64,000 nucleotides of DNA from CADEFX01 sp963806735 (GTDB lineage Bacteria > Pseudomonadota > Alphaproteobacteria > Rhizobiales > Hyphomicrobiaceae), in NCBI GenBank assembly GCA_963806735.1, contig CAWEBE010000024.1:62001-126000 (forward strand). Direction: 5' to 3'. This document shows positions 16,734-27,169 of this stretch, one piece after another (the stretch's first letter is position 1; each line of letters starts with the position of its first letter). The position numbers and the translations under genes are program-made. The notes below the pieces were generated by a model. The model had not been told where the DNA came from, ran no database searches, and saw only the letters and a list, made by a program, of their open reading frames with translations.

Positions 16734-18323
16734 TCAGCCCCGGTGTCGCGCGAGCACGCTGCGCACAGCTTCCACCAGTCGCGCCTCGGGCACGGAGACC
16801 TGCGCCGGGCGACCCTCGCGCCACTCCTTGGAATCCTTGATGGTCTCGGCCGCCTTGGCGCCCTCGATCAGGTCCTTGATCTGCACCTCGCCTTTGGCGA
16901 TCTCGTCGCCGCCCTGGATGACAACGCACGGTGAACCGCGCCGGTCGGCGTATTTCATCTGCGCCTTCATGCCCGACGTGCCAAGATACATCTCGGCGCG
17001 GATGCCGGCTTGGCGCAACGCCTGCGCCAAGCGCTGGTAGCGCGGCAGCTCGGCCTTATCCATGACGAGCACGACCACCGGACCATCCGACACCGCGGGC
17101 TTGTCCTTGTTGAGGGCGGCGAGTGCCGCCTGCAGGCGCGACACGCCGATGGAGAAGCCCGTGGCCGGCACCTTGGTGCCCATGAAGCGCTCGACGAGGC
17201 CGTCGTAGCGCCCGCCGCCGCCGACCGAGCCGAAGCGCACGGTCTGCCCGTCCTCGTTCTTCACCTGGAAGGTGAGTTCAGCTTCGAACACGGGGCCGGT
17301 GTAGTACTCCAGGCCGCGGACGACGCTGGCGCTAATCTCAATGCGCTTGGTGCCATATCCAGCCGCCCACCAGAGCCTTTGCATTTCCCTAAGCTCATTC
17401 ACCGATTTGACGACTGTTTCGCTCGATCCAAGAGCCTCCGCCCAATTGTCTAGGTCCTTCATGGGATCGCGGTAACAAAGAACGCCGCCAAAGTCCTGTA
17501 TGCATTCATCGTCAGTAGGGGGAGCCTTTTCGGACAGAGCCGTGAAACTCTCTATTCTCCTGTGGAAGAGGTTCCGGAGCTGCTCAATTTGATTGTCATT
17601 CAAGCCCGCCCCTTCGGTGTAGTCGCCCAACTCATCCTTGCGCCCCTTTCCCAACAGGAGTTCAACGCCTTTCTCCCATCCAAGCCGGTCTCGTTTATCA
17701 AGTGCGCGCAGAACCTTTAAGCCCATAGGACTGGAGGCATCGATACCAACAGAGGCCATCGCGCCATCGAGTAGTTTGCGATTACTGACCTTGACAACGT
17801 ACTTCCCACCGAGCCCCAGCGCCTCCATCGTGTCGGCGGCGAGCATGCAGATCTCCGCATCCGCCGCGACGCTGTCGGTCCCCACCGTATCGGCGTCGAA
17901 CTGCGTGAACTGGCGATAGCGCCCCGGCCCCGGCTTCTCGTTGCGCCACACCGGCCCCACCGCATAGCGGCGGAACGGTTTCGGCAGCCGGTCGTAGTTG
18001 GCGGCCACATAACGGGCGAGCGGCGCGGTCAGGTCGTAGCGCAGCGAGAGCCACTTGCCGCCCTCTCCCTCGCGCGCCTCCGGCGCGACGTCCTGAAAGG
18101 AGAAGACACCCGCGTTCGGCCGGTCCTGGTCGGGCAGGAACTTGCCCAGCGCCTCGGTGTATTCCAGCGCCGGCGTGTCCAGCGGCTCGAAGCCGTAGCG
18201 ATGGTAGACCTCGCGGATCGTCTCCAGCATGCGGCCGGTCGCCTGCAGGTCCTCTGCGGCAACGTCGATGAACCCCTTCGGCAGCTCCGCTGCCGGACGC
18301 TGGTCCTTGCGGGTCTTCTGCAT
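16734..18323 (-). CDS. hisS: Histidyl-tRNA synthetase
   Basis: About 529 residues from ATG 18323; upstream open frame lacks similarity. It charges tRNA-His. Class II motifs are present: motif 2 as GPVWRNEKPGPGRYRQFTQFDAD, the His-specific RGLEYYTGPVFEAEL, motif 3 as GGGGRYDGL, and a C-terminal anticodon-binding domain starting around DGPVVVLVMDKAE. The part encoding residues 170 to 330 (17330-17815) is visibly AT-richer than both flanks, with codons such as AAA, ATT and TTT where neighbours use G/C-ending ones. This suggests a recombined patch. Upstream of hisZ and hisG on the same strand. Confidence 0.93.
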   Translation of the reverse strand: MQKTRKDQRPAAELPKGFIDVAAEDLQATGRMLETIREVYHRYGFEPLDTPALEYTEALGKFLPDQDRPNAGVFSFQDVAPEAREGEGGKWLSLRYDLTAPLARYVAANYDRLPKPFRRYAVGPVWRNEKPGPGRYRQFTQFDADTVGTDSVAADAEICMLAADTMEALGLGGKYVVKVSNRKLLDGAMASVGIDASSPMGLKVLRALDKRDRLGWEKGVELLLGKGRKDELGDYTEGAGLNDNQIEQLRNLFHRRIESFTALSEKAPPTDDECIQDFGGVLCYRDPMKDLDNWAEALGSSETVVKSVNELREMQRLWWAAGYGTKRIEISASVVRGLEYYTGPVFEAELTFQVKNEDGQTVRFGSVGGGGRYDGLVERFMGTKVPATGFSIGVSRLQAALAALNKDKPAVSDGPVVVLVMDKAELPRYQRLAQALRQAGIRAEMYLGTSGMKAQMKYADRRGSPCVVIQGGDEIAKGEVQIKDLIEGAKAAETIKDSKEWREGRPAQVSVPEARLVEAVRSVLARHRG

Positions 18324-18506
18324 GATCTGAAAAGCTTTTTTCTGGGCCAACTCGGGCCCGCTACGCTTCGGTGGCCGCCTTATAGCGGAAGGTAGAGGGG
18401 GCGGAAAGCCGGGCCTCTTCTGCTCGTCGTCGGGCCGCTTGCACCCTCCGCGGTGCCCGACAAAGAATGCCATCCTCCGACTCATCCGGTGCCCCGCGCC
18501 CCAGCT

Positions 18507-18676
18507 GTCATCCCGGGCAAGCGCGGGCCGAGGAGCGGCCAACACATGTCGCCTCAGTTCCCGCGCGCGACCCGGGACCCGGTGTCAAATGCGGCAGCCT
18601 GTGCTTGTGGCCCCTGGGTCCCGGCTCTCGCGTCAAGGCGAAGCCATGCTCCGCATGGACGCTCGGCCGGGATGAC
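18507..18676. repeat. Family D intergenic palindrome, copy 2
   Basis: About 170 bp starting GTCATCCCGGGCAAGCGCGG and ending CGGCCGGGATGAC, with inner arms GACCCGGGACCCGG and CCCCTGGGTCCCGG. Same family as the copies at 16556 and 24829. It lies upstream of hisS in the 862-bp gap before the alanine dehydrogenase gene. Confidence 0.8.
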
Positions 18677-18789
18677 AGTTTGGTGTGCACCCCACGCGCC
18701 ATCCTCCCCGCGGTCCGGTGGACCCGAAGGCATGAGAAGTGACGGGACGCGGGTGCCTCGCAGCAACCGCCGGGCATGTGACTGCCCCA

Positions 18790-19001
18790 GGAGACCCGCG
18801 CGGGTCTCCCTGAGAACCTTTGCGGTTCTCCGGACCTCACGGTCCAAGGGTTGCCTTGCGGCACCCACGTGCGGCGATTTGAAGTCCGGGGACGCGCTTT
18901 GGTGCAGCGCGCTGCCTCGCTGGAGGCATCACGCTCAGCACCTTGAGTCCTTTGGACGGCCTGCGGCTCGGCGCCATTACTGGCGCTTCACCGCAAGCGG
19001 T
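18790..19001. repeat. Run of nine different short hairpins (non-coding)
   Basis: Nine perfect or near-perfect inverted repeats follow one another in 212 bp, each with a different stem: 18790-18809 (20-nt perfect palindrome), 18812-18830 (GAGAACC/GGTTCTC), 18832-18845 (GGACC/GGTCC), 18848-18866, 18893-18911, 18913-18928 (TGCCTC/GAGGCA), 18947-18957 (GTCC/GGAC), 18971-18986 (GCGCCA/TGGCGC) and 18990-19001 (ACCG/CGGT). Several have 4-nt loops. Small open frames across the region lack ribosome binding sites and recognisable protein features. This is unlike an ordinary terminator; it may encode a structured RNA. The direction is not evident. Confidence 0.6.
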
Positions 19002-19185
19002 CGTCCCGCGGCCCCCTGGATTTCGAGCGTCCGTGAGCTCTACCTTCCAGGCACCGGCCGCCTGCCACGTGAAAGGACGGATCGCGATTTCACGCCCCGT
19101 CGCCGGCAGACGGCACGACGATCATGCGCCAAGCGCAAAACGCGGGGATTATTCGTCCCGACTTCTTGCGCGCATGGTGAACCGC
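19002..19185. other. Rest of the hisS-ald intergenic gap
   Basis: The remaining 184 bp of the 862-bp gap. It continues the GC-rich non-coding character of the hairpin run but has fewer clear inverted repeats. No gene, promoter or terminator is convincing here. Confidence 0.4.
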
Positions 19186-20304
19186 TCACGCCGCCAGCGC
19201 CTTGCGCGCGTCGACATGATCGAGACCCAGCGCCTCGCCGACCGCCGCATAGGTGATCTTGCCGTGATGCACGTTGAGGCCCGCGAGCAGATGCGGGTCG
19301 TCCAGCATCGCCTGCTTCGGACCCTTATCCGCCAGCGCCAGAATGAACGGCAAGGTCGCATTATTGAGCGCGAAGGTGGACGTGCGCGCCACGGCACCTG
19401 GCATGTTGGCGACACAGTAATGCACCACGTCGTGCACCACATAGGTAGGTGCCGCGTGCGTGGTCGGCCGCGAGGTTTCCGAGCAGCCGCCCTGGTCGAT
19501 GGCAATGTCGACGAACACCGAGCCGCGCTTCATGTCCTTGACAAGCTTCTCGGTCAGCAGCTTCGGCGCCGCGGCGCCCGGCACCAGCACGGCGCCGATC
19601 ACCAGATCGGCATCGAGCACGTATTCCTCGACCCCGGCGCGCGTGGAAAAGATCGTGTTCACCGACGCGCCGAACTGCTGGTCGATGGCATACAGCCGCT
19701 CGACGTTGATATCGAGCACGGTGACCTGCGCCTCCAGCCCGATGGCCATGCGCGCCGCGTTGACGCCGGACACGCCACCGCCCAGCACGACAACTTTCGC
19801 CGGCGCGACACCGGCGACGCCGCCGAGCAGCATGCCGCGACCGCCCTGCTCCATCTCCAGACAGTGCGCGCCCGCCTGCACGGCCATGCGGCCCGCCACC
19901 TCGCTCATCGGCGCCAGCAGCGGCAGCCCGCCACGCGCGCTGGTGACCGTCTCGTAGGCGATGGCGGTGGCGCCGGACTTGATGAGCGCCTTGGTTTGCT
20001 CGGGGTCAGGTGCCAGATGCAGATAGGTGAACAGCGTCTGCCCGGCGCGCAGCATCTTGCATTCGTCCAGCTGCGGCTCCTTCACCTTCACGATCATGTC
20101 GCATTTGGCGAAGATCTCGGCCGCTGTCTGGACGATCTTGGCCCCGGCCTTCTTGTAGTCGTCGTTGGTGAGGCCTTGGCGCGCCGCCGCGTCGTGCTCG
20201 ACCCAGACCTCGTGGCCGTGCTCCACCGCCTCGCGAACGGAGCCAGGAATCATCCCGATGCGATACTCGTGGACCTTGATCTCCTTGGGCACACCGATGC
20301 GCAT
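19186..20304 (-). CDS. ald: Alanine dehydrogenase
   Basis: About 372 residues, the usual family length, from ATG 20304 with GGAGGA 6 to 11 bp upstream. It interconverts L-alanine and pyruvate plus ammonia with NAD. The N-terminus MRIGVPKEIKVHEYRIGM carries the substrate-binding residues; VKVKEPQ holds a conserved lysine; the NAD-binding motif is VVVLGGGVSGVNAARMA; the C-terminal VANMPGAVARTSTFALNNA is diagnostic. Transcribed in the same direction as tex, 103 bp downstream of it. Cytoplasmic. Confidence 0.95.
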   Translation of the reverse strand: MRIGVPKEIKVHEYRIGMIPGSVREAVEHGHEVWVEHDAAARQGLTNDDYKKAGAKIVQTAAEIFAKCDMIVKVKEPQLDECKMLRAGQTLFTYLHLAPDPEQTKALIKSGATAIAYETVTSARGGLPLLAPMSEVAGRMAVQAGAHCLEMEQGGRGMLLGGVAGVAPAKVVVLGGGVSGVNAARMAIGLEAQVTVLDINVERLYAIDQQFGASVNTIFSTRAGVEEYVLDADLVIGAVLVPGAAAPKLLTEKLVKDMKRGSVFVDIAIDQGGCSETSRPTTHAAPTYVVHDVVHYCVANMPGAVARTSTFALNNATLPFILALADKGPKQAMLDDPHLLAGLNVHHGKITYAAVGEALGLDHVDARKALAA

Positions 20305-20407
20305 GAAAGTCCTCCGCCGCTCGATCGCAAAGGTGATCATGTGACCCGCTCCGGCACTGGTCCAGCACTTCTTGTGCAGCCCAGGGGTGTTCAGGCCGGA
20401 CGCAAGC

Positions 20408-22717
<2,310 letters not shown>

Positions 22718-22874
22718 CGGGCCTCCGGTCTCGTGAATCGCGGCGCACGCTACCATCGCGGCGGCGGCCACAGAAGGGCGAAGCCAAAGACCGGAGCTTG
22801 ACCAGTGGCGGCGCGGCGCTTACGCGAAGACCGCGGCACGACGGCAACCCATTTCCGGCATCGGAGCAACGGCT

Positions 22875-23816
22875 TTGCAGATCTATCTGCCGATGGCAGA
22901 GATGTCGCTCAACCTGTTCCTGCTGCTGGGAATGGGGCTCGCCGTCGGCGTGCTTTCCGGCATGTTCGGCATAGGCGGCGGCTTCATCCTGACGCCGATG
23001 CTGATTCTGCTTGGCGTGCCGCCGGCGCTCGCGGTCGGCACCGGCGCCAGCCACGTGGTCGCCTCCTCCGTTTCGAGCGCGTTCGCACACTGGCAGCGCG
23101 GCAACGTCGATCTGTATATGGGCGCATTTCTGATCGGCGGCGGGCTGGGCGGCGCGCTGGGCGGCGCTTATGTCCTGAACTTGCTCAAGGCCCTGGGCCA
23201 GGTCGACCTGTTCGTATCGCTGTCCTACGTGATCTTGCTCGGCGTCATCGGCGCGCTGATGCTGATCGAGAGCCTGCGCACGTTGCGTGCGATCTCCGAA
23301 GCTAAGCATGTGCCAGTGCGGCGCGCTGCCCAGCACACCTGGATTCAAGGTCTGCCTCTCAAACAGCGCTTCCGCACGTCCCGCCTCTACATCAGCGCCA
23401 TCCCGCCGGTCCTGATCGGGGCCTTCGTCGGCTGGCTGACCGCCATCATGGGCGTGGGCGGCGGATTTTTGCTGGTGCCGGCGCTTATCTATCTGCTCGG
23501 CATGCCGACGCGCATCGTGATCGGTACGTCCGTATTTCAGATCGTGTTCGTCACCGCCTTCACCACCGTGCTGCAATCCGTGCTCAACAACAGCGTCGAT
23601 GTCATGCTCGCAGCCCCGCTGATGGTCGGCGGCGTCATCGGCGCGCACTACGGCGTGGAAATGGGCCAGCGTCTGAAGGCCGAGCAGTTGCGCGTCATGC
23701 TGGCGCTGCTCGTCATCGCCGTGTCGATCCGCATGGCGCTCGGCCTGGTCGTCACGCCGCCCGAGCTGTTTTCGATCGAGCAGGTCCCCGATGCCGGCAC
23801 ACCACGCGCCCGCTGA
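22875..23816 (+). CDS. TauE/SafE-family membrane transporter (sulfite exporter type)
   Basis: 313 residues from TTG 22875, which has GGAG 8 bp upstream; an in-frame ATG at 22893 is an alternative. A polytopic inner-membrane protein with about eight hydrophobic segments and the two internally repeated family motifs: GVLSGMFGIGGGFILTP near the N-terminus and GWLTAIMGVGGGFLLVP after the central loop. Family members export sulfite, sulfoacetate or related anions, and some act in uptake. It is divergent from tex and converges with an aminotransferase gene. There is no sulfonate gene beside it; the HpsN-like gene is more than 20 kb away. Confidence 0.88.
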   Translation: MQIYLPMAEMSLNLFLLLGMGLAVGVLSGMFGIGGGFILTPMLILLGVPPALAVGTGASHVVASSVSSAFAHWQRGNVDLYMGAFLIGGGLGGALGGAYVLNLLKALGQVDLFVSLSYVILLGVIGALMLIESLRTLRAISEAKHVPVRRAAQHTWIQGLPLKQRFRTSRLYISAIPPVLIGAFVGWLTAIMGVGGGFLLVPALIYLLGMPTRIVIGTSVFQIVFVTAFTTVLQSVLNNSVDVMLAAPLMVGGVIGAHYGVEMGQRLKAEQLRVMLALLVIAVSIRMALGLVVTPPELFSIEQVPDAGTPRAR

Positions 23817-23825
23817 GGTGATTCC

Positions 23826-24758
23826 CTACTTCGGCTCGAAGCGCAGAGGTGCCGAGTAGTCGACAGGCGTCGCATGCCAGCCGGCGCGGCGCTTCTGCCA
23901 GTAGAGGCCATCCAGCCGCTTCGTCACAGGACCAGGGTGGCCCGAGGCGACGACGCGGCCATCGACCTTGGTAACGGCAATGACGCCGCCGCCGGTGGTG
24001 GAAATGAAGACCTCGTCGGCAGCGCGCATCTCGCCCGGCGGCAGCGGGCGCTTGGCGATCTCCAGGTTGGTCTCGGCCGCCAGCTTGAAAACCGTGTCGC
24101 GCGTCATGCCGTCGAGACAAACATCCTCCGGCGGCGTGATGATGCGCCCATCCTTGACGGCGAAGATGTTGAACCCCGGCCCCTCCGCGATATTGCCGTC
24201 CTTGTCGACGACGGCACAGGTGTCGGCGCCGCGGTCATAGCCCTCCATCAGCGCCATCTGGAAGTCGAGCCAGTGGTAGTGCTTGATGGTGGGGTCTACG
24301 CTCTCCTTCGGCACGCGCCGGATGGCCGAAACGTGCATGGACAGCCCGACCTCCTTCTGCTCGGGCCGCGCAATCCACACGTAGGGGATGCAGAACATCC
24401 AGAACTTGTTCTGCGCCAGCCGCACGTCGCGGCTGCCGACGGGGGCGCGCCCGCGCGTCATCAGCATCTGCACATAGGCCTCGCGCAGGCCAGAGCGCCG
24501 CACGGCCTCGGTCAGAATGGCGCGCACGGTGTCGCGGTCGTGCGGACATTGCATGCGCAGCTTCTTCCAGTTGCGCTCGAAGCGCGTCAGGTGGTCCTCC
24601 AGGCGGAAGAAGGCGCCGTCGAACACGGATACGGTGTCCTGCACGGCGTCCGAACGCAGGAAGCCCCAGTCGAGCATCGGAATGCGCGCCTCCTCAATGG
24701 GCACAAAACGGCCCTCGCAGAAGGCGATGCCGGCGGCGTAGGGGTTGGTGGCGTTCAT
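23826..24758 (-). CDS. Class IV aminotransferase (branched-chain / D-amino acid aminotransferase family)
   Basis: 310 residues; ATG 24758 has GGAGGGAG directly upstream. A PLP fold-type IV enzyme: PMLDWGFLRSDAVQDT at residues 27 to 42, the probable Schiff-base lysine in TIKHYHWLDF, and the phosphate-binding C-terminal block EVFISTTGGGVIAVTKVDG. The sequence around the lysine differs from classical IlvE (which reads KGANRL-like), so it belongs to a less-studied subgroup that includes D-amino acid and (R)-amine transaminases. Substrate unknown. Its stop lies 9 bp from the exporter gene's stop, tail-to-tail. Confidence 0.8.
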   Translation of the reverse strand: MNATNPYAAGIAFCEGRFVPIEEARIPMLDWGFLRSDAVQDTVSVFDGAFFRLEDHLTRFERNWKKLRMQCPHDRDTVRAILTEAVRRSGLREAYVQMLMTRGRAPVGSRDVRLAQNKFWMFCIPYVWIARPEQKEVGLSMHVSAIRRVPKESVDPTIKHYHWLDFQMALMEGYDRGADTCAVVDKDGNIAEGPGFNIFAVKDGRIITPPEDVCLDGMTRDTVFKLAAETNLEIAKRPLPPGEMRAADEVFISTTGGGVIAVTKVDGRVVASGHPGPVTKRLDGLYWQKRRAGWHATPVDYSAPLRFEPK

Positions 24759-24828
24759 GCTCCCTCCGATCTCTCGATGGTCTGCGATAGTGGCGTCAGA
24801 AGCTCGTCAGCGACAAGCCACCCACACT

Positions 24829-24903
24829 GTCATCCCGGGTCGCGCGCGGGGAATAGCCATTGCAGATGACAGGCGCGCGTCGGCCCGCGCTTGCCCGGAT
24901 GAC
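24829..24903. repeat. Family D intergenic palindrome, copy 3 (short)
   Basis: About 75 bp starting GTCATCCCGGGTCGCGCGCG and ending GCTTGCCCGGATGAC. A shortened relative of the copies at 16556 and 18507. It lies in the 219-bp gap between the aminotransferase start and the metallophosphatase stop; I see nothing else in that gap. Confidence 0.75.
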
Positions 24904-24977
24904 AGAGGCAGTTTGATGCTGCCAACTCTGCGCCACGACCACAAGGTGGGTGCACCGCCTCAGCGCCGCATGGTTGG

Positions 24978-25763
24978 TCACAGACCCGCAGCGATTATAC
25001 CCAGCGGCCGTGCCGGCGCGGTGTACATGCGCGCGGCAGGCACCGAGACCAGCTCCCGCTCCGGCCACCGCAGCGCCGTCAGCTTGCCGCCGAAACAGCA
25101 GCCGGTGTCGATGCAGATGGTGTTATTCTGCCATTGCGCCTCCGCCAGCGGCGTATGGCCGTGGATAATGGCTGCCTTGCCGCGGTAGTTGGCCGCCCAG
25201 TTGCGGCGCACGGGCAGGCCGAGCTCGTCCTTCTCGCCGGTCGTATCGCCGTAGAGGCAGAAAGCCTGGACCGAGCCGCTCGTGCGGCCGAGCATATCCT
25301 CGCGAATGCCGGCATGCGCGACGGCGAGCCGCCCGTCGTCGAGCCAGAGATGGTAAGGCAGACTTTCCAGGAACGCCTTGACCCGATGCCGGAACGTCTC
25401 CGGCTCGGCCTGCATCTGCTCGACCGTTTGGGCCAGCCCATGCGTGAGCTGGATATTGCGCCCATCGAGCCAGCGCATGAGCTTGACGTCATGGTTGCCC
25501 AGCACTGCCAGCGCTTGCCCCGCCTCGACCATGGCCATGGCGACGCGCAGGACTTCGACCGATCTCGGCCCACGATCGATGAAATCGCCGACGAAGATGG
25601 CGCGCCGCCCCGGCGATGCCTTGATGACCGTGTTGCGACCGCTTATTCGCACGCCGTAGCCGAGCCTGGCGAGCAACACCTCGAGCTCGTCGCAGCAGCC
25701 GTGCACGTCGCCGACAATGTCGAACGGGCCTGCCTCGTCGCGCTGGTCCGGCGCAGCGCTCAT
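24978..25763 (-). CDS. PP2A-type metallophosphatase (ApaH/PrpE-like)
   Basis: About 261 residues from ATG 25763. All calcineurin-like phosphoesterase motifs are present in order: FDIVGDVHGC, GDFIDRGPRS, LGNHDVK, AHAGIRED and IHGHTPL. This subgroup includes bis-nucleosyl tetraphosphatases and protein Ser/Thr phosphatases. Its start overlaps the glcF stop by 4 bp (ATGA), so it is probably translated as the last gene of the glycolate oxidase unit. Whether it dephosphorylates 2-phosphoglycolate or something unrelated is not known. The open frame upstream of 25763 is the shadow of glcF. Confidence 0.85.
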   Translation of the reverse strand: MSAAPDQRDEAGPFDIVGDVHGCCDELEVLLARLGYGVRISGRNTVIKASPGRRAIFVGDFIDRGPRSVEVLRVAMAMVEAGQALAVLGNHDVKLMRWLDGRNIQLTHGLAQTVEQMQAEPETFRHRVKAFLESLPYHLWLDDGRLAVAHAGIREDMLGRTSGSVQAFCLYGDTTGEKDELGLPVRRNWAANYRGKAAIIHGHTPLAEAQWQNNTICIDTGCCFGGKLTALRWPERELVSVPAARMYTAPARPLGIIAAGL

Positions 25764-27112
25764 GCGATGTAGGCATCCTCGGGGGCCGGGACGTCGGTCG
25801 AGAAGCTCGCGAACCGCTCCAGGCCGCGCGGCACCGGACCGCCGTAGGCCCAGTCGAGCAGCTCCACCGTGTGCACCATCGGGATGCGCGTGCCGAGACC
25901 GATCTGCGTGATGCAGCCGAGGTTGCCGGCGGCGACGACATCGGGGCGCACGCTTTCGATGTTGGCCACCTTGCGCGCCCGCAGCTCCCCCGCCAGCTCC
26001 GGCTGCAGGATATTGTAGACCCCGGCCGAGCCGCAGCAGATGTGGCTCTCGGGAATGCCGAGCACCGTGAAACCCGCCTTGGTGAGAAGCGCGCGTGGCT
26101 CCTCGGTGATGCCCTGACCGTGCTGCATCGAGCACGCCGAATGGTAGGCGACACGCAGCGTGGACCAGCGCTTGGGCGGACCCAGCTCGTAGTCGGTGAG
26201 GAACTCGGTGACATCGCGGGCGAGCGCCCCCAGCGTGGCCGCGCGTTCGGCGTATTCGGGCACATGCCGCAGCAGATGCCCGTAGTCCTTCACCGTCGTC
26301 CCGCACCCCGACGCGTTGACGATGATGGCGTCGATGGGATCGCGAATGTTCGCCTTCCACCACGCATCGACGTTGCGCTTGGCCTGCTCGACGGCCATGG
26401 CCTCCTTGCCCATGTGGTGAACGAGCGCGCCGCAGCACCCCGCACCGGGCGCCACCTCGACATCGACGCCACGGCGCGCCAGCAGGCGGATGGTGGCGTC
26501 GTTGATCTCAGGCCGCAGCACCTGCTGCGCGCAGCCGGCGAGCAAGAGGACGCGCTTGCGCCGCTCCATCTTGGTCGCCGCCGTGCCCGGCCCGGTGAAT
26601 CTCGCGCCGCGCACGGGCTTGGGCGGCGCCATATCCAGCATGGCGACCAGCTCCTTCAATCCGAAGCGCTTCAACACACCTTTGAACGGCTGTGCCAGCG
26701 GTGCCAGCGCCAGCGCGCGGGCGAAACGATCTGGATAAGGAATGAGATTGGCGAGCAACGACCGCAGCAGCCGGTCCTTGAGGCTGCGCCGCCCGGTATC
26801 CTCGATGCGCGCGCGGGCCAGATCCACCAGGTGCATGTAGTCGACGCCGCTCGGGCACGTGGTCATGCAGGACAGGCAGGAGAGACAGCGGTCGATGTGA
26901 TGGCGCACCTCGTCGCCGGCATCGCGGTCGTTCTCGAACATGTCCTTCATCAGGTAGATGCGACCGCGCGGAGAGTCGCGCTCGTCGCCCACCAGCACGT
27001 AGGTCGAGCAGGTGGCCGTGCACAGGCCGCAGTGCACGCAGCGGCGCAGAATGCGGTCGGCCTCGGCGAGCCGCGGATTCTCGAGCTGCTTGGGCGTGAA
27101 GTTGGTTTGCAT
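25760..27112 (-). CDS. glcF: Glycolate oxidase iron-sulfur subunit
   Basis: About 450 residues. ATG 27112 gives the family-typical start MQTNFTP; a GTG 33 nt upstream is possible but less likely. Two ferredoxin-type 4Fe-4S motifs, CVHCGLCTATCSTY and CLSCLSCMTTCPSG, are followed by two CCG-type cysteine-rich regions (GAGCCGALVHH and ESHICCGSAGVYN). GlcF passes electrons from the FAD subunits GlcD and GlcE, which oxidise glycolate to glyoxylate. The order glcD-glcE-glcF is kept. It overlaps the metallophosphatase gene by 4 bp. Confidence 0.95.
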   Translation of the reverse strand: MQTNFTPKQLENPRLAEADRILRRCVHCGLCTATCSTYVLVGDERDSPRGRIYLMKDMFENDRDAGDEVRHHIDRCLSCLSCMTTCPSGVDYMHLVDLARARIEDTGRRSLKDRLLRSLLANLIPYPDRFARALALAPLAQPFKGVLKRFGLKELVAMLDMAPPKPVRGARFTGPGTAATKMERRKRVLLLAGCAQQVLRPEINDATIRLLARRGVDVEVAPGAGCCGALVHHMGKEAMAVEQAKRNVDAWWKANIRDPIDAIIVNASGCGTTVKDYGHLLRHVPEYAERAATLGALARDVTEFLTDYELGPPKRWSTLRVAYHSACSMQHGQGITEEPRALLTKAGFTVLGIPESHICCGSAGVYNILQPELAGELRARKVANIESVRPDVVAAGNLGCITQIGLGTRIPMVHTVELLDWAYGGPVPRGLERFASFSTDVPAPEDAYIA

Positions 27113-27169
27113 CTCTGCTTTCAAGTCCTGCGGATGCACCGCCACGCGGGCAATGCACCACTCATCGAC

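Noticed and set aside
18508..18868. Short minus-strand frames of 100 or so codons across the hisS-ald gap
   Set aside because: They run through palindromic repeats, so their peptides reflect repeat DNA; no ribosome binding site or domain.
22875..23816. Assigning the TauE/SafE exporter to sulfonate catabolism with the HpsN-like gene
   Set aside because: The two are over 20 kb apart with unrelated genes between them; no sulfonate lyase is present.
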